The translations under genes were made by a program, and so were the position numbers. A model generated the notes under the pieces. That model was not told the DNA's origin. It did no database searches and saw only the letters and a list, made by a program, of their open reading frames with translations. 64,000 bases of DNA from Pseudomonas reidholzensis (GTDB lineage: Bacteria > Pseudomonadota > Gammaproteobacteria > Pseudomonadales > Pseudomonadaceae): NCBI RefSeq assembly GCF_900536025.1, contig NZ_UNOZ01000027.1, positions 1-64,000 on the forward strand, written 5' to 3'. This document shows, piece by piece, positions 7,553 to 14,936 of the stretch; the stretch's first letter is position 1; each line of letters begins with the position of its first letter.

Positions 7553-7590
7553 AGAGTGGACCAGTAGAGTGGACCAATTGAGTGGAACAA
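7553..7590. repeat. Three direct repeats upstream of the integrase, candidate arm-type att sites
   Basis: agagtggacca at 7553-7563 and 7566-7576 and gagtggaacaa at 7580-7590, spaced 13-14 bases, i.e. slightly more than one helical turn. They lie between the integrase start and ffs. Integrase or excisionase binding sites are the likely role. Confidence 0.55.
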
Positions 7591-7617
7591 TTCTGGTCAC
7601 ACCCCAAGCTTTGAGCG

Positions 7618-7640
7618 CCCGTGCTGGATGTCTGCACGGG
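7618..7640. repeat. Perfect 7-bp hairpin at the island-ffs border
   Basis: cccgtgc/gcacggg with a 9-base loop. It separates the island repeats from the ffs promoter region and may be an end marker of the island or a terminator-like element. Confidence 0.45.
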
Positions 7641-7673
7641 AGGGCGGCGAACTACCCAATCAGCCTGAAACCC

Positions 7674-7793
7674 TTGCCCCATAAGGTCCGCATTGATTCC
7701 CGTGCATGCTTGCATGCGACCTGGTCAGATCCGGAAGGAAGCAGCCACAGCGGGAACATCGTGTGCCGGGGTGTGGCTGGTGGGGCCGCCTCC
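7674..7793 (+). ncRNA. ffs: Signal recognition particle 4.5S RNA
   Basis: The SRP core is unmistakable: 'ggtcagatccggaaggaagc' with the GGAA tetraloop and the asymmetric internal loop that binds Ffh, followed by 'gtgtgccggggtgtggctgg' as in E. coli 4.5S RNA. The 5' part gcccca pairs with tggggc near the 3' end, cccg with cggg, giving a rod of about 115-120 nt. The ends are approximate. Its place ahead of dnaX-ybaB-recR is the normal Pseudomonas order, although several genes are inserted here between ffs and dnaX. Confidence 0.9.
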
Positions 7794-7920
7794 ATTTCAG
7801 GGGTCGGAAAATCTACCGGCTGTCCTGCTTCAGCTTCATTGTTACCTCTCCCGAATTCGATCTGCGGTCTGCCTGAAGGGCAGGGTGTGTTGCTGCTTGT
7901 CCCGCGATTGGGCCCTGCGG

Positions 7921-8193
7921 TCAGTGCAACCTGTTCCGGGCAATCTCGATGTCGTCCATGATCGCCTTGGCAAACGCGCTCAGGTAATCGGCAGCTCCCA
8001 GAAACTTGTGGTCATCTTCCATATCGCCCTCGCGCACCAGGTGCTTGATGTAGCCGAGTAGGACAGACACCTGCTCATAGGCATGTTCAAAGGGGACGCC
8101 GGGCATGACCCGGAAGATGTGGCAGGGCTTGTCGCCGGCCTCGAAGAAGGTCTCTACGCCTACTGTGACGTTGGTTTCGGTGTCGTCGCTCAT
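7921..8193 (-). CDS. DUF3077-type small protein
   Basis: A 90-residue protein with the segment 'FRVMPGVPFEHAYEQVSVLLG' (split over residues about 27-47), which is the hallmark of the Pseudomonas DUF3077 family, followed by an amphipathic helix. I chose the ATG at 8193 because 'aaggag' lies seven bases upstream; a much longer upstream extension is open in frame but has no start signal and overlaps what looks like a leader RNA. The function of the family is unknown. The start overlaps the stop of the small gene 8193-8297, so both are translated together. Confidence 0.75.
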   Translation of the reverse strand: MSDDTETNVTVGVETFFEAGDKPCHIFRVMPGVPFEHAYEQVSVLLGYIKHLVREGDMEDDHKFLGAADYLSAFAKAIMDDIEIARNRLH

Positions 8194-8297
8194 CACTGTG
8201 CTCCTTGGCGGGATTGCAGCAGGGTGGATGCTTGCTCTGTCAGGGGCGGGGCGTAGAAGTGGGGTGGCTGGGGTGGGTCGGGTACGATCTTTTTCAT
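8193..8297 (-). CDS. Small proline-rich peptide preceding the DUF3077 gene
   Basis: A 34-residue frame beginning MKKIVPDPPQPP, the sequence with which many Pseudomonas DUF3077 proteins start as a single polypeptide. Here it ends by a TGA that overlaps the ATG of the next gene (TGATG). It has 'aagga' six bases before its ATG. Either the two parts are normally separate, translationally coupled genes, or this is a natural split of a longer protein. Confidence 0.6.
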   Translation of the reverse strand: MKKIVPDPPQPPHFYAPPLTEQASTLLQSRQGAQ

Positions 8298-8680
8298 GGT
8301 AGCGATCCTTATTCTGCTCAAGGAGGCGCCACGAGCGATCTTTCTCACGGATCAAAGGTGGCAGCCGTACGCGGGGTGAGAAACCGGAAGAATAAGGAAG
8401 ACCGGCCAGACCTGGGTCTGCCCGCGCACCGCTGCCATAACGGCTTGCCATCTTACTCTTCTCGGGTTCTCACACCCGGTCACCTGAAAATGGCGACCCA
8501 AGGACGGTATCTCTGAGGCATTTCCCCGACAACAGCGAAGGTTCGGCAAGGTGCGTAGGATAGTTCCGAAGGCTTGGCGATCTGAAGCAATTGGTTTCAG
8601 GTTCAGAAATGTCCTACGGCTGGAGGGCGGTGTGGGTGCCTGCAAGGCGAGAGTGTTGAAGGTGTGGGCTCTTGATCGCA
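8298..8680 (-). other. Leader-like region upstream of the DUF3077 pair
   Basis: No gene is assigned. Reading on the minus strand it leads into the small gene at 8297 and contains short stems (for example cgggt/acccg near 8460-8476 and cagac/gtctg near 8405-8418). The in-frame conceptual peptide (around 'GSGARADPGLAGLPYSSG') is one I remember as recurring in Pseudomonas annotations, which suggests a conserved RNA or DNA element rather than a protein. Confidence 0.4.
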
Positions 8681-9024
8681 TTATGGCCGCCAGGCGCATG
8701 CCACAGGCTTTTCTAGCGCCCTCAAGATCGAGCGCCGCCCGCGCGGCGCATCGCGGGCAAGCCCGCTCCTACATTTGCTGCAACGTGCCATGGCCTGTGA
8801 AAGAGGCGTTGCCAGCCCTGGTGCATGACGAAAGCCTGGTGAGAGGCCATCAGGGCCGGCTCAAGATTGTTGTCTTATAAACAAGGCTAAAACCTCGGTC
8901 TATCAGGCCGTGGCGCGTTGCAACAAATGTAGGAGCGGGCTTGCCCGCGATGCGCCGCGCGGGCGGCGCTCGATCTCAAGGACGCTAGAAACGCCTGTGG
9001 CATGCGCCTGGCAGCCCTCATGCC
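8681..9024. repeat. Large inverted repeat, arms about 117 bp, containing REP cores
   Basis: Arms at about 8681-8797 and 8904-9024 are near-identical reverse complements with a few mismatches, separated by about 106 bases. Each arm carries a REP-like core gcgggcaagcccgctcctac. The structure resembles a REPIN or a small non-autonomous transposable element. It occupies the whole gap between the DUF3077 leader and the MerR gene. Confidence 0.75.
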
Positions 9025-9060
9025 CTTAACTGTGTAAGTGATCGAAATGTCCGCTGTTCG

Positions 9061-9468
9061 CTACTTCCCCGTCCGCCCCCGCTCAGCCGCCAGGCCCCCC
9101 GCCGCAGATAGCTTCATCAACCGCTGAAACGTCGGACACGCCAGATGATCCTCCTCCGGACACGCCGCCGCATGCCGCAGCCCTTTGCTCATCGCCTGCA
9201 GCCGCTTCACCTTGGCATCGATCTCCTCAGCCTTGGCCATCAGCATCTGCCGATCCACCTGCAGATCCACCAGCATCGCTCCCACCTCATCCAGTGAAAA
9301 CCCCGCCGCTTGCCCCAGCGCAATCAGCGCCAGCCGATCCGCTACGTCCGCCGCAAACTGTCGCCGCTGGCCCGGCCCCGCCAGCGACCTGAGTAACCCG
9401 ATCTTCTGGTAGTAACGCAGCGTCGAAGCCGGCACGCCCGTGCGTTTGGCAACATCGGCAATGTCCAT
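9061..9468 (-). CDS. MerR-family transcriptional regulator
   Basis: A 135-residue MerR protein: N-terminal winged HTH 'IADVAKRTGVPASTLRYYQ' (residues 3-21), dimerisation helix at about 80-105 and a C-terminal segment with two cysteines in 'AACPEEDHLACPTF'. The cysteines may sense metal or redox state. It is transcribed away from the DUF2938 gene; the shared region holds a textbook MerR promoter (9479-9509) that drives the divergent gene. Confidence 0.85.
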   Translation of the reverse strand: MDIADVAKRTGVPASTLRYYQKIGLLRSLAGPGQRRQFAADVADRLALIALGQAAGFSLDEVGAMLVDLQVDRQMLMAKAEEIDAKVKRLQAMSKGLRHAAACPEEDHLACPTFQRLMKLSAAGGLAAERGRTGK

Positions 9469-9478
9469 TCTCGACCCC

Positions 9479-9509
9479 TTGACTTGAAGTTGACTTCAAC
9501 TTCTATGCT
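9479..9509 (+). promoter_or_regulatory. MerR-type promoter with 19-bp spacer and dyad operator
   Basis: TTGACT (9479-9484), a 19-base spacer and TATGCT (9504-9509). The spacer holds the dyad ttgaagt-tg-acttcaa. The overlong spacer with an operator between -35 and -10 is the defining layout of MerR-activated promoters. Confidence 0.85.
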
Positions 9510-9552
9510 GCGCGGCATTGGGCTTTTTCGTCAATCCGCCAGAGGCTTTGCC

Positions 9553-10041
9553 ATGACCACCACCTCCTTGATCCTCTCCATCGTGCTGATTGGCATCGGT
9601 GCCACCCTTGTCATGGACCTGTGGACCCAACTGCTCAAGCGCCTGGGCGTGACCACGCTGAACTACGCCATGCTCGGCCGCTGGGCCGGACACCTGCTGA
9701 ACGGGCGCGTTTGCCATCAGGCAATCGGCAAGGCTGACCCGGTCAGGCATGAGCTGGCCTGGGGGTGGATCCTGCATTACCTGATCGGCCTGGTATTCGC
9801 AGCATCGCTGATCACGCTGGCAGGGCAGGGCTGGCTGTTGGCGCCGACCCTCATCCCAGCGCTGCTGTTCGGCCTCTGCTCGGCGCTCGCGCCGCTGTGC
9901 CTGATGCAACCGGCGATGGGCGCGGGGTTCTTTGCTTCGAAGACACCGACCCCGCTTAAAAACTGCCTGCGCAGTCTGGCCACCCACTGCATATTCGGGC
10001 TCGGGCTCTATCTCAGTGCCTTGGTGCTGTCACTGGCCTGA
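9553..10041 (+). CDS. DUF2938-type integral membrane protein
   Basis: A 162-residue protein with about four hydrophobic membrane segments and a C-terminal one ('LGLYLSALVLSLA'). It matches the DUF2938 family of small membrane proteins of unknown function. An upstream start at 9484 would lie inside the promoter, so the ATG at 9553 is used. The MerR-type promoter makes it the target of the divergent regulator. Its 3' end overlaps the convergent binding-protein gene by 12 bases. Confidence 0.75.
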   Translation: MTTTSLILSIVLIGIGATLVMDLWTQLLKRLGVTTLNYAMLGRWAGHLLNGRVCHQAIGKADPVRHELAWGWILHYLIGLVFAASLITLAGQGWLLAPTLIPALLFGLCSALAPLCLMQPAMGAGFFASKTPTPLKNCLRSLATHCIFGLGLYLSALVLSLA

Positions 10042-10800
10042 CCCGCTAACGACCCCCGCCGACGCATCCGGGCTGGCATAACGCTGCAGAATCCGCTCGA
10101 TCTCCCCCGACTCCTTGAGCCGCACCAGCGCCCGGAGCAACGCCTGTGTCGGCACCCCCGGATCGCTGCGCACCATGCAGCCCAGGGTCTGCTCCTCCAG
10201 CACTTTTTGCGGCCGCAGGCGTTGCTCGGGGGGCAGTTGGCGATTGAACCAGTTCAACGACAACTGGTTGCTCACCGCGTATTGATAGCGGCCGGCGCGC
10301 AGCTTCTGCAGGGCGAGTTGTTGGTTGCGGCTGTCTTCGCGGCGTAGCCGGCCGGCGCTGAACAGCGAATCGAGCGAGGGATAGCTGTAGCCGAGCACCG
10401 TGCCGATGGCCTGCGCGGGCACCTGCTCGGGGTTGAGGCGGGGCGGGTCGCCGGGGTGGCTGACCAGCAGATCGCGCTGGTGGATCAGCGGCACGCTCCA
10501 GATATAGTCGCCTGGGCGGTCTATCAGCCACTGTGTGGCCACGTAACAGCGCACGTCGATATCGCCGCCTTCCATGGCCTGCTGCAAGCGCAGGCGGGCC
10601 ATCACGTGGTACTCCGGGCGTACCCCGGCTTCGCGCGCGGCGGCCTGCATCAGGTCGTAGAGGATGCCTTCGACCGGCTGGTCGCCCTCCAGGCGGATCA
10701 ACGGCATGCTCCAGCTTTCGGCAACCGAGAAGCGCAGCACCGGCTGCGCCGCGAGGCTGTGAGTGGCGCACAACAACAGGCCCGCCAGGATATGCCGCAC
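10030..10800 (-). CDS. Periplasmic solute-binding protein, SBP_bac_3 type
   Basis: A 256-residue protein that starts at a GTG with 'gggagg' seven bases upstream. It has a signal peptide ('ILAGLLLCATHSLAA', about residues 4-18) and the two-lobe fold of polar amino-acid binding proteins ('GILYDLMQAAAREAG'). No ABC permease or ATPase is adjacent, so it may be an orphan binding protein or sensor. The ligand cannot be read from the sequence. Confidence 0.75.
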   Translation of the reverse strand: MRHILAGLLLCATHSLAAQPVLRFSVAESWSMPLIRLEGDQPVEGILYDLMQAAAREAGVRPEYHVMARLRLQQAMEGGDIDVRCYVATQWLIDRPGDYIWSVPLIHQRDLLVSHPGDPPRLNPEQVPAQAIGTVLGYSYPSLDSLFSAGRLRREDSRNQQLALQKLRAGRYQYAVSNQLSLNWFNRQLPPEQRLRPQKVLEEQTLGCMVRSDPGVPTQALLRALVRLKESGEIERILQRYASPDASAGVVSGSGQ

Positions 10801-10929
10801 GTCCAGTCCTCCCTGATTAGCGCCCAAGCATGCGTTCCTTAGCGTAGACGAGATTGGTCGAGTGCAATTTCGGCCCCGCTCCGCTAGCATTAGCGATCTT
10901 CCGCTGGTTCAGTTTGCGATGGTTTTTTG

Positions 10930-12996
10930 ATGAGTTATCAGGTTCTTGCACGTAAATGGCGTCCGCGCTCGTTCCGCGAAATGGTCGGCCAGACCCATGT
11001 GCTCAAGGCTTTGATCAACGCCCTGGACAACCAGCGGCTGCATCACGCCTACCTGTTTACCGGCACCCGCGGGGTCGGCAAGACCACCATCGCGCGGATC
11101 ATCGCCAAGTGCCTGAACTGCGAAACCGGCATCACCTCCACGCCCTGCGGCACCTGCTCGGTGTGCCGGGAGATCGACGAGGGGCGCTTCGTCGACCTGA
11201 TCGAGATCGACGCCGCCAGCCGGACCAAGGTCGAAGACACCCGCGAGCTGCTCGACAACGTCCAGTACGCACCGAGCCGTGGGCGCTTCAAGGTCTACCT
11301 GATCGACGAAGTGCACATGCTCTCGACGCACTCGTTCAACGCCTTGCTGAAAACCCTCGAAGAGCCGCCGCCCTACGTCAAGTTCATCCTCGCCACCACC
11401 GACCCGCAGAAGCTGCCGGCGACCATCCTCTCGCGCTGCCTGCAGTTCTCGCTGAAGAACATGAGCCCGGAGCGGGTGGTCGAGCACCTCAGCCATGTGC
11501 TCGGTGCCGAGAACGTGCCGTTCGAAGACGATGCCCTGTGGCTGCTCGGCCGCGCCGCCGACGGCTCGATGCGCGACGCCATGAGCCTGACCGACCAGGC
11601 CATCGCCTTTGGCGAAGGCAAGGTGCTGGCCGCGGATGTGCGGGCGATGCTCGGCACCCTCGACCACGGCCAGGTCTACGGCGTGCTGCAGGCGTTGCTC
11701 GAGGGCGATGCGCGGGCGCTGCTGGAGGCCGTGCGTGATCTGGCCGAGCAGGGCCCGGACTGGAGCGGCGTGCTCGCCGAAATGCTCAACGTGCTGCACC
11801 GTGTGGCGATTGCCCAGGCCTTGCCTGAGGCGGTCGACAACGGCCAGGGCGACCGTGACCGGGTGCTCAGCCTGGCCGCGGCACTGCCGGCCGAAGACGT
11901 GCAGTTCTATTACCAGATGGGCCTGATCGGCCGGCGCGATCTGCCGCTGGCGCCGGACCCACGCGGTGGCTTCGAGATGGTCCTGCTGCGCATGCTGGCC
12001 TTCCGGCCCGCAGACAACGACGATGCACCGAAGCCGGTACTAAAGCCGGTGGGGATCAGCCAGGCCACAGCTGATTCTACAAAGCCGGTGGCAGTGGCGG
12101 CGGCAGTTGCCCCGCCCGTCGCTTCCCAGCCACCCGTCGAGGCGGTGGCGCCGATTGCCGCGCCGGTCGTGGCCGAGCCTGCCGTGGTCGAGCCAGCTGC
12201 CGCGCCCGAAGTCGTCGAGGTCGCTCCCGAGCCTGAGGTGCAGATCGCCGCGCCCGCGCCTGAGCCCGTTGCTGAAGCGGTCATCGACCTGCCGTGGGAA
12301 GAGCCTGCCGCGCCAGTGCCCGCCGCCCAGCCCGTGGCCCAGCCACCGGCAGCGGTGCCGGCCGCTGAGCCGCACGCTGCGCCGCCGAGCGATGACGCGC
12401 CGCCGTTCGACCCGTCCGCCTACGATTCGGTCGGCATGGACCGCGACGACGAGCCGCCGCTGGACGAAGACTATTACGCACCGGAGTCCGACCCGGCTGG
12501 CTTCAGCTACCTGGACGAGCTGGCCGAGCATGTCCACGAGCCCGAGCCGGTCGTCGTGCCCGAGCCGCTGCCGGCGTTGAAGCCGGCCACCGGCCTCGCC
12601 CTGCAATGGCTGGAATTATGCCCACAGTTGCCAGTCTCAGGGATGACAGGCAACATCGCCGCGAACTGTACGCTGATCAGCGCCGAGGGCGATGACTGGC
12701 TGCTGCACCTGGACCCGGCGCAAGGCGCGCTGTTCAACTCGACCCAGCAACGGCGCCTCAACGATGCGCTCAACCAGCACCTGGGGCGCACCTTGCAGTT
12801 GCGCATCGAGCTGATCCGCCCCGAGCAGGAAACGCCGGCCCAGGCCGCTTCGCGCAAGCGCTCCGAGCGCCAGCACGAAGCTGAAGTGTCGATCGAACAG
12901 GATCCGCTCATCCAGCAGATGATCCGCCAGTTCGGCGCGACCGTGCGGCAGGATACTATTGAACCTGTAGAGCCCCTGGTCAGCCAGGCGCAATAA
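10930..12996 (+). CDS. dnaX: DNA polymerase III subunit gamma/tau
   Basis: The 688-residue clamp-loader ATPase subunit. Walker A GTRGVGKT at 45-52, four zinc-binding cysteines (64, 73, 76, 79), DEVH at 126-129 and the SRC sensor in 'LSRCLQFSL'. Residues about 365-540 are a long Pro/Ala/Val-rich linker, followed by the C-terminal domain V that binds the alpha subunit. I use the ATG at 10930; a TTG directly precedes it. I see no A-rich slippery sequence of the E. coli type, so gamma may not be made by frameshifting. It forms the usual dnaX-ybaB-recR cluster. Confidence 0.97.
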   Translation: MSYQVLARKWRPRSFREMVGQTHVLKALINALDNQRLHHAYLFTGTRGVGKTTIARIIAKCLNCETGITSTPCGTCSVCREIDEGRFVDLIEIDAASRTKVEDTRELLDNVQYAPSRGRFKVYLIDEVHMLSTHSFNALLKTLEEPPPYVKFILATTDPQKLPATILSRCLQFSLKNMSPERVVEHLSHVLGAENVPFEDDALWLLGRAADGSMRDAMSLTDQAIAFGEGKVLAADVRAMLGTLDHGQVYGVLQALLEGDARALLEAVRDLAEQGPDWSGVLAEMLNVLHRVAIAQALPEAVDNGQGDRDRVLSLAAALPAEDVQFYYQMGLIGRRDLPLAPDPRGGFEMVLLRMLAFRPADNDDAPKPVLKPVGISQATADSTKPVAVAAAVAPPVASQPPVEAVAPIAAPVVAEPAVVEPAAAPEVVEVAPEPEVQIAAPAPEPVAEAVIDLPWEEPAAPVPAAQPVAQPPAAVPAAEPHAAPPSDDAPPFDPSAYDSVGMDRDDEPPLDEDYYAPESDPAGFSYLDELAEHVHEPEPVVVPEPLPALKPATGLALQWLELCPQLPVSGMTGNIAANCTLISAEGDDWLLHLDPAQGALFNSTQQRRLNDALNQHLGRTLQLRIELIRPEQETPAQAASRKRSERQHEAEVSIEQDPLIQQMIRQFGATVRQDTIEPVEPLVSQAQ

Positions 12997-13060
12997 ACCG
13001 ATATCCGTGTGGCCGGCAGTGTGCCGGGCCGCATCACATGACCCAATCGAGGTGTACCCC

Positions 13061-13387
13061 ATGATGAAAGGTGGCATGGCCGGCCTGATGAAGCAGGCGC
13101 AGCAGATGCAGGAAAAAATGGCCAAGATGCAGGAAGAGCTGGCCAACGCTGAAGTGACCGGCCAATCCGGCGCGGGTCTGGTCAGCGTAGTGATGACCGG
13201 GCGTCATGACGTCAAGCGCATCAGCCTGGACGACAGCCTGATGCAGGAAGACAAGGAAGTGCTCGAAGACCTGATCGCCGCCGCCGTCAACGACGCCGTG
13301 CGCAAGGTCGAGCAGAACAGCCAGGACAAGATGGGTGGCATGACGGCCGGCATGCAACTGCCGCCAGGCTTCAAGATGCCGTTCTGA
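13061..13387 (+). CDS. ybaB: YbaB/EbfC nucleoid-associated protein
   Basis: A 108-residue protein starting MMKGGMAGLMKQAQQM with the long N-terminal coiled coil and the central beta sheet of the YbaB/EbfC family, which binds DNA as a dimer. The ATG at 13061 has 'gaggtg' upstream. It lies between dnaX and recR as in most gamma-proteobacteria. A terminator follows at 13433-13465. Confidence 0.95.
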   Translation: MMKGGMAGLMKQAQQMQEKMAKMQEELANAEVTGQSGAGLVSVVMTGRHDVKRISLDDSLMQEDKEVLEDLIAAAVNDAVRKVEQNSQDKMGGMTAGMQLPPGFKMPF

Positions 13388-13432
13388 TCGGCACGGGTCG
13401 GTGACCTGCCTTACACGGCCAGGTCGCCGCAA

Positions 13433-13465
13433 AAACGCTCGGTGTTCGCACCGGGCGTTTTTTTT
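13433..13465 (+). terminator. Rho-independent terminator after ybaB
   Basis: Stem cgctcggtg/caccgggcg closed by a TTCG tetraloop and followed by eight T. It separates dnaX-ybaB from recR, so recR may have its own promoter in the following 140 bases. Confidence 0.85.
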
Positions 13466-13604
13466 CGCCTGCGCCAAAGCCCGCTGCCAGGCATGTGAAC
13501 GCCGGCAGGCGCGCGTGGGTCAACCGCAGCAACGGGTCGCTGATTTGACGCTGCCTGCCCTGGCCGGTATAAACCGCCTCTCATTGATCTGTCAGGCCTT
13601 TCCC

Positions 13605-14207
13605 ATGAGCTTCAGCCCCCTCATCCGCCAACTGATCGACTCGCTGCGCATCTTGCCCGGCGTCGGCCAGAAAACCGCCCAGCGCATGGCGCTGCAGCTG
13701 CTCGAGCGCGATCGCAGCGGCGGCCTGCGCCTGGCCCAGAGCCTGACCCAGGCCATGGAAGGCGTTGGCCATTGCCGCCAGTGCCGGAGCCTGACCGAGC
13801 AGGAGCTGTGCCCGCTGTGTGCCGATACCCGCCGGGATGACACGCAACTGTGCGTGGTGGAAGGGCCGATGGATGTGTATGCGGTGGAGCAGACCGGTTA
13901 CCGCGGGCGCTTCTTCGTGTTGAAGGGGCATCTGTCGCCGCTGGACGGGCTGGGGCCGGAGGCGATCGGGATTCCGCAGTTGATGGCGCGGATCGAAGAG
14001 CAGGGCAGTTTCACCGAAGTGATCCTGGCGACCAACCCGACGGTGGAAGGCGAGGCGACGGCGCATTACATCGCGCAGTTGCTCAATGAGAAAGGGCTGG
14101 TGGCTTCGCGTATTGCCCATGGTGTGCCGTTGGGCGGGGAGCTGGAGCTGGTGGATGGCGGGACCTTGGCACACGCCTTTGCCGGGCGTCGGCCGATTTC
14201 GCTGTAA
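13605..14207 (+). CDS. recR: Recombination mediator protein RecR
   Basis: The 200-residue product has the N-terminal helix-hairpin-helix ('LRILPGVGQKTAQRMA', 14-29), a C4 zinc finger (C57, C60, C69, C72) and a Toprim domain starting at 'CVVEGPMDVYAVE' (83-95). With RecO and RecF it loads RecA at single-strand gaps. The ATG at 13605 gives the normal family length. Confidence 0.97.
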   Translation: MSFSPLIRQLIDSLRILPGVGQKTAQRMALQLLERDRSGGLRLAQSLTQAMEGVGHCRQCRSLTEQELCPLCADTRRDDTQLCVVEGPMDVYAVEQTGYRGRFFVLKGHLSPLDGLGPEAIGIPQLMARIEEQGSFTEVILATNPTVEGEATAHYIAQLLNEKGLVASRIAHGVPLGGELELVDGGTLAHAFAGRRPISL

Positions 14208-14216
14208 GCCCACAGG

Positions 14217-14336
14217 ACCTCTTCGCGGGGCAAGCCCGCTCCCACAGGGTCCCTGCAATGCCCGGATTCTGAGTCCAGCACAAATCCTGTGGGTCAAGCC
14301 CGTTCCCACGCCATTAGCGCAGGAACGGGCTCGATC
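14217..14336. repeat. REP elements between recR and apt
   Basis: A REP core cttcgcggggcaagcccgct and two degenerate relatives (cccgttcccac, ggaacgggct) fill the gap between the convergent recR and apt genes. REP sequences at such places often protect 3' ends of mRNA. Confidence 0.75.
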
Positions 14337-14337
14337 T

Positions 14338-14886
14338 TCAGTATTCGCTCAGCGAAAACTCGGTCAGGCAGAAGGTCGGCACGCCGGCGTCCTGCAGGCG
14401 ACGCGAGCCTTCCAGCTCGGGGAGGTCGATGATTGCCGCTGCCTCGAACACCTGGGCACCGGTGCGGCGCACCAGGTTGGTCGCGGCCAGCAGGGTGCCG
14501 CCGGTGGCGATCAGGTCATCGAAGATCAATACCGAATCACCTTCGCAGATGCTGTCGGCATGCACTTCCAGGAAGGCCTCGCCGTATTCGGTCTGGTAAC
14601 CCTCGCTGAGCACGTCGGCCGGCAGCTTGCCCTGCTTGCGGAACAGGATCAGCGGCTTGTTCAGTTGGTGGGCGATGATCGAGCCGATCAGAAAGCCGCG
14701 TGCGTCCATCGCGCCGATATGGCTGAACTCGGCCTCGACATACCGCTCGATGAACTGGTCGGCCACGTAGCGCAGGCCGCGCGGCGACTGGAACAACGGG
14801 GTGATGTCACGGAAGATCACGCCCGGCTTGGGGAAGTCGATCACCGGGCGGATCAGGGCTTTGAGGTCGAAGGTGTCGCTGTGCAT
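14338..14886 (-). CDS. apt: Adenine phosphoribosyltransferase
   Basis: A 182-residue enzyme that makes AMP from adenine and PRPP. The PRPP loop 'VLIFDDLIATGGT' is at 119-131, and 'DFPKPGVIFRDITPL' (17-31) is the family signature. The ATG at 14886 is chosen over a longer frame because it gives the usual length and has 'agga' nine bases upstream. It follows the Anr gene by 50 bases on the same strand. Confidence 0.96.
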   Translation of the reverse strand: MHSDTFDLKALIRPVIDFPKPGVIFRDITPLFQSPRGLRYVADQFIERYVEAEFSHIGAMDARGFLIGSIIAHQLNKPLILFRKQGKLPADVLSEGYQTEYGEAFLEVHADSICEGDSVLIFDDLIATGGTLLAATNLVRRTGAQVFEAAAIIDLPELEGSRRLQDAGVPTFCLTEFSLSEY

Positions 14887-14936
14887 GTAAGGGGTATCCT
14901 GTAAAACCAAGCGGCAAGTATACCCCGGAGTGCCAT

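Noticed and set aside
7618..7640. Hairpin considered as terminator of an unseen gene
   Set aside because: No T tract follows on either strand; listed only as a hairpin at the island border.
10930..12996. Programmed frameshift in dnaX to make gamma
   Set aside because: No A-rich slippery heptamer is visible in the expected region.
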